64,000 nucleotides of DNA from Sorghum bicolor (lineage: Eukaryota; Streptophyta; Magnoliopsida; Poales; Poaceae), in the NCBI RefSeq assembly GCF_000003195.3, contig NC_012872.2, positions 25,601,258 to 25,665,257 on the forward strand, read 5' to 3'. Position numbers and translations under genes: made by a program. Under the pieces are notes generated by a model. The model saw only the letters and a list, made by a program, of their open reading frames with translations. It made no database searches and was not told the DNA's origin. This document shows positions 10,292 through 22,418 of the stretch, piece after piece. The number at the start of each line of letters is the position of its first letter. Positions within the stretch are counted from its first letter, which is position 1.

Positions 10292-10361
10292 TGTGGCAGA
10301 ACCTCCTAAGTGTTTGGGCCCACCGACACCTGTCATTGTCCCAAGGACCCCTGACGGTGAT

Positions 10362-11640
10362 TGTTGGGTATTTTAAACGCAAACAGAAAAATCCGCAAGC
10401 GCACGGATACCGATGTAGCTTTCACCTGGGAGTATTCCAAAGTATCGATTTTCCACAGAGAACGTGAGTGTACTAATTAAGATCCAAGATCGCCCAACGA
10501 TAACTATATAATTATTTTTGGTGGGAAGAGAGGAAGTTTCCTGAGAGTTCTCTAGTTGATCTAAGAATCAAGAATTACTTCAAGATTATCTATATCGGGA
10601 CATCAGAACACTAACCACAGAAAGAGATGAGAAGGGGGCTAGGAAGCTCCGACTACGGTCCTACAAACACCGATCCGAACGAGGTGGAATACGTCGACCA
10701 TTAGGGCTGTCACTACCCTAAGGCTACCACAACAATCCGCAGGATTGGGTGCAATTCTAGGTAATCGCAAGACTAAACACCACGTCTAATCTATTAATTA
10801 CTACTCTAGCGTTATAAAGACTAGAGCACTTGATGCAAGCGGGAATCCAATAAATAACTTGAATGTAAATAAAAGTAATTAAAGAACTCAGGAATTATGA
10901 ATTAAAGAACCTGGAGAACGATGAAGAACGAACCAGATGCTGCAAAAGTATAATGTTGAGGAAGATCCGACAGATCCGGCTCCTCCTCCGCTCTCCTCTT
11001 CTCTCTTCCTATTTTCTAGATTACAACTAGAACTAACTAGAACTAGAACTAGAGGAACTAGAACTAGAACTAGATGAACTAGAACTAAATCTAGATGAAC
11101 TAGAGGTAGAACTAGAAGAACTAGAGGGATCCTCTCTACTTGGATGAAGAATTGAAACCCTAGCTTTGATTCTGTAGAAGAGGTATGATCTCCAGGGGCC
11201 AGGGGGTCTGGTTTTATAGTCCCTTCAAGTGAATCTGGGCCATCGGATCAAACCGACATTAATCGCACGGTTTTCCTTGATCCTTTAGGTCGGTGGAGCA
11301 CGATCCGCGAAGTTGAAGCTGATTGGTTACTGTAGCTGGGCGGGCACCCAAGGGACTTGGGCGGGCGCCCTGCCCCCGGGCCCGATCGGCCTCCCGTTCG
11401 TTCCCGTGGCTTCTGGAGTCTTCTAGATGGTAGAAAATTGCACGGCACGTTAATATCTCTATGTAAACCCGACGTGTGGGCCTTTCTTCCGTATTTCCTG
11501 ATAACCCCCTGCAGAAATAGACAAACACCAAAACTCGTGGAATTCTGTCAGATAAAACCCTAAGTCTAGGTGTTAGTTGCATTTGGATCCTTTTCCATGA
11601 TTAGTTGATGGTTAAATGTGAGCATTAAGGACCGTCAACA
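10362..11640 (-). repeat. 3' LTR of element E
   Basis: 1279 bp with TG...CA ends (TGTTGGGTA...GTCAACA on the plus strand). On the minus strand, GC boxes at 11359-11370 and 11338-11349 lie 152 and 131 bp upstream of TATAAAA (11212-11218). The CTAGTT-type tract spans about 11019-11127. Confidence 0.9.
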
Positions 11641-11655
11641 AGCTCCCCCAAGCTT
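11641..11655 (-). promoter_or_regulatory. Polypurine tract of element E
   Basis: The minus strand reads AAGCTTGGGGGAGCT directly before the 3' LTR. The identical 15-mer precedes the LTRs of F (36629-36643) and G (52913-52927). Confidence 0.85.
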
Positions 11656-14011
11656 AACCTTTGCTCGTCCCTGAGCAAAGATGAACTCAAGAGTTTCTGC
11701 AGTGGTTTCATGCCTTAAAGATACACATGCGTTCAAACAAGATCTCATCTCTGGGTTAGGGTAAACTGTTAAGATTTAAACTTACTCATTTTACCTTCCA
11801 CCATGGGGCTTGCAACCGTCACTTCTGTCTTGAGTAGTTAAAAGATAGAACGGTCTTGTCAAGCGCCATGTCTCTTGTTCTTCGATTAACTATAGCTCTG
11901 GAGTTTTTGCAGATTTTCAAATAAAACTCAGAGATTCCTTGTATGACTCTCTCTAGTCTCTCTTTTGTGGTATTTCTGGATCCTTACCAAGGCAGTAATG
12001 GTGTATGCCTTCTCTCAAAGTATGTGGTATTTTTGGTATGAGGCATAGTGACATTGCCTTCTCTCTCACCCTACTCTAATAAGGCTTTTGATATCTGGAG
12101 CTCATAGGTGGGAGACAGCTAATACATACTTACAAGACATTTATTGCATAGTCAAACCATGGATCCAGAAGAACAAGTCAATAAGTCAAATCAAGATGTG
12201 CATGTGTGGCGAATGAATGGTGTATGGTGATGATGGTGATAACAACGGTGAAAGTCTAATTCTACTTATGCTCTTTTGAGGGGATACATACCTTTCTTGC
12301 TCTTTTGAAACTTTTTGAGGAGAATGAGATGCTCTATATATTTTTTTTTCTTTTCTCTCAGGTGGGTATCTTGTACCCCTAATTCTACTGTCGGACACTT
12401 GTCCATTTTTTACCTCTCGTCTCACTTTTTCTTTCTTTCGAGGTTCCGTGCACTTGCCCCTTTTTATTTCCTCGTATACTTTTTTTTTCTTTTTTTTAGA
12501 GCACTCATCTCATGAGATAATATAGCAAGTGGTAGTAACAAGATAACTTGAGCATTTATTTCACAAGGGAAAACAGAAATGTTTTTTTTTTGGCTATTCT
12601 CTCCCTGATTAGGAGTAGAATATTTTTGGGTGGTTCTGGAGATGGAAATGGATGGATATATGTGGATGCGTACTTCCGGAGTAGAAGCAGCATGTATGAG
12701 TGAACGTGCAAGTGAATCTTGATTTTAACCACATGACAAGCTCCTAAGGGTCTACACAGCTTGACCACACTCAATGCTCATAAGCAGTAAAAAGTAGATG
12801 TGTGGCTCAAAGTCTAGCAAGCATGTATATATGGCTGTGGTAGGAATTTAAACTCTCATCATACAGGAACTCATCATGCAACATTTTAAAGATTTTCAAA
12901 GATAAATTCTCCAGAATTTCTAGCATCTCTAGGAACAGATAAACAGCAGCTCAACCTTCCCATATCATATCCGTTAACGACTTAGACTTTAGATCAAGTA
13001 TTCTCCCCACAAGTTCAGGTTTAGAGCAAATCTTAATTAATACCAGTCATGCCTAAACTTGAGAGAGATTTCAATTTTTGAGAACTAGTCATGGCAGAGC
13101 AACTATCCATCATTTCCATGTGAGAGCTTATCATGAGGGTTCATAGCAAACTTTATTTATTTATTTATTTATTTATTCAGCGAACTAAGCAAAGATATAT
13201 ATAAGCACAAAATCTTTATTTGGGTTTTTATGATTATGCATCTTTTTATTATTTGAGTAAAGTATAGACGTGAGTAGAATACTTAGCTGGATAAATGGGG
13301 GTGCTCTCCCCCAAGCTGGATTTTGACGTAATTTCTTCTGATGTAGCCAGCAGGTGGCGGAGGTATGTCTGGCAGCACCCTGACAGCGATTAGGATGTCC
13401 TCTGTCTGCTAGTCTTCTTTGATCCTTGAATTCTGTGGAGCTCAAATAGACAACAAAGCTTTGTGGAACTAGTTAAGTGTTAGCATAAATATCTAGCCTT
13501 TATCATGTTGAGCCTCCTCAATAAATGTTACTCTCTTTAGTAGGATCATTAATTATAATAATTTTATTTTTATAGGACAGGAATATACTTATTTCATTTT
13601 TACGCCACCACAGTGGATGTACTTATGGGTTTTATGCCATGAGCATACTCACATGGGGCTTTCTATTTTTAACATTTTTATTTTCTTTTTAAGATGATGT
13701 GAACCTGATTAACTAAGCAAAATATTTTAAAATAATTGAAAGGAAAAAAGATAACTACCAAGTTTACCTCTTGGCAAGGCGTTCGGCGTTTTCAAGTCCT
13801 CCGAACGGGACTCTCAGTTGTCCTGGGATTTGCTGGATGGCGTAGTCGGTGGTTCCGGCGACGCTTCTTCTTCGTGTATAACTATCTTCTCTCTCCACAC
13901 CTGACTCGGTGCTACGGTCTCCTCAGGACAGTTCTGTTCAAGCTGTATGTCTTCAGACCTCACTACTTCTCCTTCGTAGTCTGTCCATCCGTCCTTGATA
14001 ATTTGCCTCCT
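11656..14011 (-). other. Non-coding 3' region of element E
   Basis: This aligns in reverse with 34860-36628 of F. It has pyrimidine-rich stretches (12340-12500), a TTTA tetranucleotide run (13151-13178) and several short frames that I read as chance. No stable gene is seen. The minus-strand sequence near 13300-13340 includes CAGCTTGGGGGAGAGC, a second polypurine-like site. Confidence 0.6.
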
Positions 14012-14323
14012 CTAGTTGCGGTTGCATTGTCTTCTTCTTGTCCTGACCTGCTTAGAGTCTTCAACTATATAGTTAGGGTCAGTAAAATAGTGGCGTACCT
14101 TCTCAGAGGGGAAGTGCATGTGGACTTCTCCGGTTCCAATGTAGATGATTGCTTTAACAGTGCTGAGGAACGGTCTTTCAAGGATGATGGGTGGATCGTA
14201 CTTGTCTTCTCCCATATCAATAACCTTCAATCTTTCGGAATGTCTGATCTGCCATCTAGAGCTGAATGTATGTTGGTTGTAGGGACATGGTTCCGAACAG
14301 GAGCTGATAGGTGACTGGGTCAT
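14012..14323 (-). pseudogene. Second retropepsin-like region of element E, active site deleted
   Basis: The frame contains I-L-E-R-P-F-L, the flap/C-terminal signature of retropepsins (usually I-L-G-R-P-F-L), followed by a basic tail. The matching active-site part, present in F as L-Y-D-T-G-S-D-V-N-I-M, is missing: the sequence jumps from K-K-D-D-P to V-T-Y-Q-L-L near 14320. The protease would have cut gag and pol precursors. Inactive here. Confidence 0.6.
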
Positions 14324-14907
14324 CCTTTTTGGTTAGGAACGGTGACTTAAATCGACGATCATGACCTCCTTGAACTGCAGTGACCATCTTAGCTGACTTG
14401 GTCCACATTTGCTTGTTCTTGTCCCTCCTGTTGGTCCTCTTCCTTGGTTCATGTCGGGATTGCTTTGAGATTTGTGTAATCTTGTTCTTGAAGGAAAACG
14501 TCTCCTTTGTCCCTTTGATGTAGAAACTTATCTTGGCAGCACTAGCGTAGATGATAGCTCCCGAGGTGTTCAGGAATGGCCTCCCTAGGATCATGGGTGC
14601 CCTCTCATCAGTACCAGTCTCTATCACCATGAAGTCTGCTGGGGCGTACAAGGTACCAACTCGGACGCAGAAGTTCTTAAATATCCCCTTTGGGAAACTT
14701 AGTGTCTGATCTGCAAGCTGTAAACACATGGTTGTTTCTAGGAAAGGATGTGTAAAGAATTTCATAGAGTACCCTGAGCATAATGTTGACGCTGGAGCCA
14801 AAGTCGCAGAGTGCTTCTGGGAAGTCCACCATTCCGATGGAGATCAGGATGACGGGGCGTCCTGGATTGTCTCTCTTGACTGGCAGAAGGTCAGTAATTA
14901 CTTCCAC
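14256..14907 (-). pseudogene. First retropepsin-like region of element E, frameshifted but with active-site region
   Basis: Two overlapping frames (14677-14907 and 14256-14801) together give D-F-G-S-S-V-N-I-M, where D-[ST]-G is expected, then a hydrophobic strand and M-I-L-G-R-P-F-L-N-T. The active-site glycine is displaced (D-F-G), so activity is doubtful even before the frameshift. It is followed by a basic stretch and then the second protease-like region, making a tandem pair. Confidence 0.6.
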
Positions 14908-16402
14908 AACGGGGTTACTCCAGTAGTTACGTCCTCAAGCATCTCAGGGCAGTGACTGCCTGAGTGTCCAGTATCTCCAGTGTGTGTGTACTCGTAGATC
15001 TAGGTTCTTCACTTGGTGGAGTCTGGGAGTTGTAAAACTCCTTCATATTTTGCTCGAAGTGTACCTACTCATAGAGACAAGGCAGAGATCAAGTGCATGG
15101 GCTTTGTTGGTGGAAAACACCAACAGAACCAAAAGTGTATTTCTTCTACTCTAACCTTAAGCATAGTGAGCAAGACAAAGTTGATGGATAATAAGATCAT
15201 GATTGTAGCATTTAAATCATTTGTCAGATCAGATCACTCAACCTTATGGAAAGATAATCTATCTAAGTGAATGTTTTTTTTCTTTACATGACTATCATTT
15301 TCTAAAGATTGAGTGTGCAACATTTTAGTTCATAAGATTAGGAGTGTGGAATCACAAAGGTGGAAGGACTAAACATATTGAATCGATTGGGTTGTTTAAT
15401 CTTATAGTTGTAAATCATACATGTTTGTCTCTTTTATTCATGTGAACGCTAGAACCAAGGAGAATCTTATAAAAGTGATAGACAAGTACCTTAAGATGTT
15501 ACCTTACTTGAAGAGTGATGGTACAGTATCACCTTGTGGAAGCTTTCCTTTCTTAGCGGTTAAGCATCATGTTGGTGGCACCCTCCATGGATCATCTCTT
15601 GTGAGCTATGCCTTCCTTGTGTAAATTGTTAAACTTCATGTGTCTCACTCTTTGTCTCTAATGTGAGTTTATCTCAGGACTTCCCAGGTCGATATTGAAA
15701 GTTTTCCTGCAGGGGTTAGTCCAACAAAATATCTAATATCTACTATAGCATACTATCGGCTCAAAAATCAACCTAGACACCATGTCTAATTTGATTCAGG
15801 AGGGCATTTTAACCTAAGCACCATGCTTAATTTAAACTCCCTTAGAAGTAAGATCATCAGCCCTAAACTAAGCACCATGCTTAATTAAGAGATAAATGAA
15901 ACTACTCCAAACCTAGATATATACTAAAGCAAATAAAAGTAGCATGAGAGCATTTATAGAGATCTACTCAAGTGGAGATGAAGTAGTGTGATTAGTATTT
16001 AACAGATTGAGCATGTCTCAAAGGTAGGGACAACCAACATAGCAACATGGCAAAGAATGTTTTTATGTAAAGTACTCCCCCAAGCTTGAATTTTGCAAAA
16101 TTCAAGATTGGATGAATTTAATTCAATGTTGCATGATGATTGGTTGGACATACCTTGTGCTTGTCATTCATCCGATCTTCTTGCTCCAATCCTGGAAAGG
16201 TTAGTGACAAGAATACCCGAAGGAATATTTTTACAATTATCCTTATATGCTCGATACACAAGGTAATGTTGCAAATAATTAAAAGCTCATGTTATGATCT
16301 GATCAGTGCTTGTTTTAGGACACTAAGCTTGTCCTTGGGAAACCATCGATTTATGTCAGTGAAGTGGTTTCCCCTCCAACGCTGACCTATATCAAGATCG
16401 AC
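14908..16402 (-). other. Internal region of element E between leader frame and protease
   Basis: No gag is recognisable. The three hairpin motifs seen in F recur at 15772-15789, 15813-15830 and 15868-15884. It aligns in reverse with F (8100-9224 and 33447-33800). Small frames such as 15013-15270 and 15421-15624 are not shared as proteins and I leave them out. Confidence 0.5.
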
Positions 16403-16699
16403 TCAACGAGATCTGCAAAATTTATTATAGACATATGCATCGACAACCGCCCTTTTAAAGTTTTTATAAATAGAAAGGAAGTGGGGGTTGGAGATCTCGA
16501 ATGTGGTGATGTTGGAGAGACCAATGGATTGTGAAGATGTTGCATATGAGCATGGAGTAAATGAAGTGGCTATGAAATAAATTCCATGCTCATTAATGCT
16601 TAGAGTGAAATTCATGTGGTATGGTGAAAATGATAAGGTGAGTGTGGTAAAAGAGGAAAAGAAAAAGGATACACTGACGACTTGGTTCGAAACTAGCAC
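16403..16699 (-). CDS. Small leader reading frame of element E, shared with F
   Basis: This is the counterpart of 7803-8099. About 98 codons are open just downstream of the primer-binding site, with a first ATG about 28 codons in and the same stop. It differs from F at about ten residues without gaining a stop. I do not recognise the product; it may be a gag leftover or a structured RNA leader without stops. Confidence 0.35.
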   Translation of the reverse strand: MLVSNQVVSVSFFFSSFTTLTLSFSPYHMNFTLSINEHGIYFIATSFTPCSYATSSQSIGLSNITTFEISNPHFLSIYKNFKRAVVDAYVYNKFCRSR

Positions 16700-16709
16700 A
16701 GCTACCGTT

Positions 16710-16726
16710 CCCCGGCAACGGCGCCA
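16710..16726 (-). promoter_or_regulatory. Primer-binding site of element E
   Basis: The minus strand reads TGGCGCCGTTGCCGGGG beginning 7 nt after the 5' LTR. It is the same site as in F. Confidence 0.8.
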
Positions 16727-16733
16727 GGAAGCT

Positions 16734-17996
16734 TGTTGGGTATTTTAAACGCAAACAGAAAAATCCGCAAGCGCACGGATACCGATGTAGCTTTCACCTG
16801 GGAGTATTCCAGAGCATCGATTTTCCACAGAGAACGTGAGTGTACTAATTAAGATCCAAGATCGCCCAAGGATAACTATATAATTATTTTTGGTGGGAAG
16901 AGAGGAAGTTTCCTGAGAGTTCTCTAGTTGATCTAAGAATCAAGAATTACTTCAAGATTATCTATATCGGGACATCAGAACGCTAACCACAGAAAGAGAT
17001 GAGAAGGGGGCTAGGAAGCTCCGACTACGGTCCTACAAACACCGATCCGAACGAGGTGGAATACGTCGACCATTAGGGCTGTCACTACCCTAAGGCTACC
17101 ACAACAATCCGCAGGATTGGGTGCAATTCCAGGTAATTGCAAGACTAAACACCACGTCTAATCTATTAATTACTACTCTAGCGTTATAAAGACTAGAGCA
17201 CTTGATGCAAGCGGGAATCCAATAAATAACTTGAATGTAAATAAAAGTAATTAAAGAACTCAGGAATTATGAATTGAAGAACCTGGAGAACGATGAAGAA
17301 CGAACCAGATGCTGCAAAAGTATAATGTTGAGGAAGATCCGACAGATCCGGCTCCTCCTCCGCTCTCCTCTTCTCTCTCCCTATTTTCTAGATTACAACT
17401 AGAACTAGAGGAACTAGAACTAGAACTAGATGAACTAGAACTAAATCTAGATGAACTAGAGGTAGAACTAGAAGAACTAGAGGGATCCTCTCTACTTGGA
17501 TGAAGAATTGAAACCCTAGCTTTGATTCTGTAGAAGAGGTATGATCTCCAGGGGCCAGGGGGTCTGGTTTTATAGTCCCTTCAAGTGAATCTGGGCCATC
17601 GGATCAAACCGACATTAATCGCACGGTTTTCCTTGATCCTTTAGGTCGGTGGAGCACGATCCGCGAAGTTGAAGCTGATTGGTTACTGTAGCTGGGCGGG
17701 CACCCAAGGGACTTGGGCGGGCGCCCTGCCCCCGGGCCCGATCGGCCTCCCGTTCGTTCCCGTGGCTTCTGGAGTCTTCTAGATGGTAGAAAATTGCACG
17801 GCACGTTAATATCTCTATGTAAACCCGACGTGTGGGCCTTTCTTCCGTATTTCCTGATAACCCCCTGCAGAAATAGACAAACACCAAAACTCGTGGAATT
17901 CTGTCAGATAAAACCCTAAGTCTAGGTGTTAGTTGCATTTGGATCCTTTTCCATGATTAGTTGATGGTTAAATGTGAGCATTAAGGACCGTCAACA
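16734..17996 (-). repeat. 5' LTR of element E
   Basis: 1263 bp, nearly identical to 10362-11640. On the minus strand the GC boxes are at 17715-17726 and 17694-17705, again 21 bp apart and 152 bp before TATAAAA (17568-17574). The CTAGTT tract (about 17396-17483) is 16 bp shorter than in the 3' copy, which accounts for the length difference. Confidence 0.9.
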
Positions 17997-18001
17997 GTGA
18001 T

Positions 18002-20404
18002 GCCGGGGATCCTCCCACTCTAGAAGTCCGATGAGCATCTCAGGACGCTCATTCCACCGCTACCTGGGGCGTATCAAACAAGCTCGTCTTGACCACCAGC
18101 GATGGTCAATTAACGAAAATTTCTTCTTCTCGCCCTTACAGGATAGCAAGTGGCCACCTTAACACCAGGATCACTCGTTGCGAAGACATTGCAGTATCAC
18201 AAACGACATAAGACCAAAACAATATTTCAGAGTAAAACGGCGAAAGTATTACATAACTTAATTTACAAAAGTAGTTCTTCCAAATAGTAGAGTGTTATTA
18301 CAAACCAGGTCCAGCGGAGCAACTTAAACTTTAGTACACAGATTACAAATTTACAGACCCTGCCCATGGGTCACGCTCACTCTTTCTCATCATCAACCTC
18401 GACGACGGACACACAACAGGGTCCGAAACATGTCGGCACCTGAGCTTCACCTACAACAGGGGTTATAAAACCCTGAGTACGGGAGTACTCAACAAGACTT
18501 ACCCGGCGGAAAAAAAAGAGAAGAAATTAGGAATGCAGGCTTGGGGTAGACAAGGGGTGGCTGAGCAAGGAGCCAAAGTGTTTTGCTAAAAAGCTTACTA
18601 ATAGTGCATCCTTACTTTCAAGTTTTACCCGCGAATTCCTCTCCTCAAGAGGTCGTGGAGTTCGAGGACAGTCTATCTAGATGCTTCTCACAGACAAGTC
18701 TGTATGTTCCTAGTCCTTAATCCAAGTATTATCTATCCAACGGCCATAGCTTCATGTCACTCTGAGTCCGGGAATTGGGATCCGAACCTCATGAGACATT
18801 TCCCCTTTCTCATTTTATCACTTAGTTGCATAGTTATCTACGATGAGGGTCAGTGGATTGAGTCTCCCAATCGGGGAGCAACGACGATTCGAACCGCTTA
18901 GCAATCTAGCTGGAGTTCCTAACCACCCGACATATGTAGAACCAAATCTTGCATATGTCAACCCAAATCAAGCTCTCCCCAAATTTGACTAGGTTCGCGG
19001 CACCCGAGAGCACAGTACTCCACCATCCTACAGCCGATCTAGATGTTTCCCAGTCATCTCAGATCCGTAAGGTGGGTACACACTACTCTCGCCATCGCTC
19101 CACGCCCAGTGCGCAAGTAGCTGTTCGCATCGAGGGATCACAAGACCGGGCTTACCGAGGGTAAGTGGCTAGTACTATAAATTCTCAACCCATCAGGCCA
19201 CCAACGGACCGGTCCTTAACCGACACAGTTGGAGACACTACTTTAAGACTCCATTCTTAAAGCAAGTCCACCGACCGGTCTCAAATTGAAACATCATTGA
19301 TCATAAGTGTATTCCACAACAACCCTTCAAACTTTGTTTGAAAACCTATCTAGTAGGAGGGCTAAGCATCACTACGCGATTTTCAATTAAAACAGGTACA
19401 AAGGACAAGATAACAAATATCAAGGTAGTAAATGCAGCAAGTAGGTTAACCCAATTCTCGACTACCTAATGCAGCATTTTCAATTCATAAGTGATAAAAG
19501 ATTTAAAACATTCAAGGAGGGGTTAATGTATCCGGGGCTTGCCTTGGTTGCAGAGCTGAGAGGGACCCTCGGAGACTTCCCAAGTCTCGGATCCTACTTC
19601 CTCGAACGGAGCACCGACCTCGGGGTTCGGTTCAACGGTCGCTCCTTCGGTCACGTGCACTATACGCAAAATGATGAATGCTCATGATATGCATATGACA
19701 AATATTTAAGAAGGACCGAGTTAACTACAACGGGCCTTCTTGGTGCAATACAGACGGAACAATAATTAAAGTTGTTTACCATTTTAGTGTTTTTACCCAA
19801 GAGGTTGCATCAGTAAACTAAGATTTCTCTTAATTCACAATTATTCTTAATCCACTAATTATTAACCCTTTTTATCTTAATTAATTCTTAATTAAGTATT
19901 ACTAACAGCAATTAAGCATTAAGGCCAAACAATAATTAAATGCCAAAGGTCATTAAGGTTAATGACCTCAGGTCATCACATAATCCCAAAATCACTCAAA
20001 TCCTAATTTTGAGAATTTAACTAATTACTATTTAATTATTCTAGAATGATTATTTAATTATTGATTAAGGGTTTAATAATATTTTATTCAAATATTATCC
20101 AAATGCCACCAAATTTTGTGTGAAGCCAGGAATAAAATTCAGAGGCATCCCACAAATTTTGGTGATTTTTGGACATATAAATAAATTATTAAAATTCATA
20201 GAAGTTTTATTTACTAATTAAAAGAGGCAAATTTTATAAACATGCAAATTACCAGAAAATAGCACCTAATATTTTTCCTGTGTTCTATTCAATTCATAGA
20301 ACCTACACAAAAAGTTTCATTAATTTTGGATCAAAACATGATTTTCTATTCAAATTCAAACATCAAGCATTTTCAAACAAAAAGGAAAATGGAAAACACA
20401 CTGT
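18002..20404. other. Body of element X, AT-rich half without genes
   Basis: No reading frame looks real. 18490-18540 carries a GAGTACTCAACAAGACTTACCCGG phrase and 19740-20400 is strongly AT-rich with many TTAATTA runs. The sequence fits non-coding LTR DNA. Confidence 0.5.
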
Positions 20405-21370
20405 GTTACGCGGCCGGCCCGCTCGGCTTTGGCCCAAGCCGGACCACGCGCTGAAACCCGCCCCCTCTCCCCTCTGTAGGTCGCTGACGGGGTAGCCCCA
20501 CCCGTTAGCTTCTCCTTCCTCGCGCGCGGCGGCTCTGCCGCAGCTCCGGCCGTCGCTGGCGAGGTTTGAGCCCGCGCCAGGGTGCGCATCAGCTCCGCAT
20601 CGACCTTGCGACTCCATAGCTACTACTCGCGGACGCTTTACCTCTCTCTCTCTCTCTCTACCTCAACCGCACAAATGGCGGACGGCCGCGTCGGTCGCCC
20701 GAAGACCGGCCACGAGGGCTCGGTAGAGTACAAATTGACGCGCTAGGGAGCTTCCATGGAGGGTAAGGAACATGGTGCTCACATCACCACGGCGGGAGAA
20801 GCAGTAGAAGGCCTTGGCGCCGATGGCCGTGCGGTCGGGCGGGTGCTCCGGCTCCGGCGAGGTCGTTCCGGCGATCCTGTTCGCGTCTAGGGAAAAAGAG
20901 AGAGCGCATGAGTTGTAGGAGCTGAAGAGGAACCGGAAACGACCGCGAGCAAGGTGTGCCACTCAATGGAACAGCGCGGCCACGGAGGGAGTTCCACGGC
21001 AGAGGTTTCTGCCGGAGTTGGGGGAGAAGAGGGAGTGCCGGTGATTGGGCGGGTTAGGGAGTGAGCTCGGGGGTGCACTGGGTTCGCAAGGGTGTGGCGA
21101 ATGCTATGGAGTGCTCAATTGAGTTGGAGAGGGATCGAGGGAGGCGAATTTGAGGGCGCAGCCGGGTCGTCGGCATCGGGCAGAAAAAGGGAGAAGCGAG
21201 GCGGCCGTGCAGTGAGATCAGCAGGGAAGTGGATGAGCACGCTGGGGGCTCGTCCACATCATGGCGGGCTCGCGCAGCCAAGCAGCTGCGTGGCCAGGCG
21301 CGTGGTGGCGCTGGGCGCAGCGGCTCTGCCCCGGCGGCAGAGCATCCCCCTGCTCAGCACTGTAGCAAGC
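20405..21370. other. GC-rich, CpG-rich block inside element X
   Basis: This is a sharp rise in GC and CpG between two AT-rich flanks, with a CT-dinucleotide run near 20643-20660. Several overlapping frames are open on both strands, as expected from GC-rich sequence, and none has a recognisable domain. It may be the U3/R or 5' untranslated part of a long LTR. Confidence 0.4.
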
Positions 21371-21634
21371 TCTATCCACCCAGTTTTGGGGTTTTGCAAA
21401 ATTCACCCAAATTTTGAACTGAAGTCCAAAATCTGATAAAACAAAAGTTGTGCAGAATTTCCAAAGCTACAAAACATCTGTTGGTGACCAAAACTAATTC
21501 TGAGTGGAAATTAGTGAATTTGTCAAAACAGTTTGAAATTCAAAACTCAATTCAAGGAAATTCAAATTTTTGAATTGGGGCAGATCAGAATTTCCAAAAT
21601 TACTTTTGATTTTCCGTAACAACTTGAAACACTC

Positions 21635-21683
21635 CCAACATGAAAGTTGTTCAACTTTTTGAGCTCTACAACTTTCATGTTGG
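21635..21683. repeat. Perfect 16-bp inverted repeat in element X
   Basis: CCAACATGAAAGTTGT (21635-21650) and its exact reverse complement (21668-21683) flank a 17-nt loop. The transcript would fold into a stable hairpin. Confidence 0.75.
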
Positions 21684-21810
21684 TCACTTTTCAAAATTCC
21701 AAATAGATTTTGAATTGGAGATTCAAATTGGAAAAGGGGACACTTTCTAGAAATCTGTATTTTCAAAATTACTTTGAATTTTGTATTGAAACTTCAAAAA
21801 CTCAAAACAC

Positions 21811-21845
21811 CAAAGTTGTACATCTTGACAAGATCTACAACTTTG
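21811..21845. repeat. Second hairpin in element X
   Basis: CAAAGTTGTA (21811-21820) pairs with TACAACTTTG (21836-21845). Inside it, ATCTTG pairs with CAAGAT around a single A, giving an almost continuous stem. It shares the AAAGTTGT/ACAACTTT arms with the hairpin at 21635-21683. Confidence 0.7.
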
Positions 21846-22260
21846 CTTTTGAACTCAACTTCAAATTTTGCTTAGTTTTTAAATTGCACAAAAGGGGGCA
21901 ATTCTAGGGTTCTAAAATCAGGGTTTTTCCCCCTACTCTTTCGGAAATCTTTCCCCCTAGGGTTTTAGCAACCAACAAAAGCATCAATACACAATGTAAG
22001 CACACTTTCATTCCCTAAGCACAACCAATCAGAATAAACTTGTTTTAAGTTGATGCATCAGGGTGTGCTTAACCAATATGCTGTGCAATGCTGATGACGA
22101 CATGATCCAAATTTTAGTAACCGTAACATCGGGGATGTTACAAATCGCCTGCACAATCCCTTGATTACCGTGCGAACAGTTACCACATCTACCTAAGTAC
22201 CCTCGGATTTCACGGATACGGCGAAGAGATAAGTCAGATTTGCCCTTGCCCGTTTTGTCC

Positions 22261-22268
22261 TATAAATA
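22261..22268 (+). promoter_or_regulatory. TATA box of the antisense gene in element A
   Basis: TATAAATA lies 151 bp before the ATG at 22419, followed by a pyrimidine-rich leader. It would drive transcription opposite to the element's own genes. Insertion X ends about 120 bp upstream, so upstream promoter sequence is now separated. Confidence 0.5.
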
Positions 22269-22418
22269 GTTCCTTCTCGGGTACTCCTTCTCCATCACAT
22301 CATTCCACAGCTCCAACTTCACTTTCCCGGCGGCGGCGCTTTTCGAGAGCTCCAAGATCTCCAACGAAGCCCCTCCTTCACCAACTCTGAAGCCTTCGAC
22401 CACCCTCTTCGTGACAAG

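Larger units (their letters stand above)
10362..17996 (-). mobile_element. Element E: complete non-autonomous Athila-like element
   Basis: LTRs lie at 16734-17996 (5') and 10362-11640 (3'), with target duplication GTGAT at 10357-10361 and 17997-18001. On the minus strand: primer-binding site, small leader frame, hairpin motifs, two protease-like regions, a long non-coding 3' region and a polypurine tract. There is no RT, RNase H or integrase. The LTRs differ by about 8 substitutions and one 16-bp indel in the CTAGTT tract, so this is the youngest insertion in the nest. Total 7635 bp. Confidence 0.9.
10292..22142 (-). mobile_element. Element X: probable solo LTR of a long-LTR element, split by element E
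   Basis: X begins TGTGGCAGAACC at 10292 and ends GGGGATGTTACA at 22142, with AATCG on both sides (10287-10291, 22143-22147). After removal of E it is about 4.2 kb. I see no primer-binding site, polypurine tract or gag/pol code inside and no internal duplication of its ends, so a solo LTR is the simplest reading. On the minus strand it starts TGTAACATCCCC, like the long LTRs of Tekay/Del-type chromoviruses in grasses; that family call is inference. A large non-autonomous element is the alternative. Confidence 0.55.

Noticed and set aside
11259..11582. 107-codon frame repeated at 17615-17938 and in similar form at 36702-37013, as if a conserved gene
   Set aside because: These frames lie in the U3 of LTR copies; they look alike only because the LTRs are copies. 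No domain, and the frame is not kept in G, H or J.
13736..14314. 192-codon plus-strand frame in element E
   Set aside because: It is the complement of the protease-like region on the coding strand; no motif of its own.
20356..21436. Host gene in the GC-rich block of X
   Set aside because: Many overlapping frames on both strands, no domain, no intron pattern; GC content alone explains the open frames.
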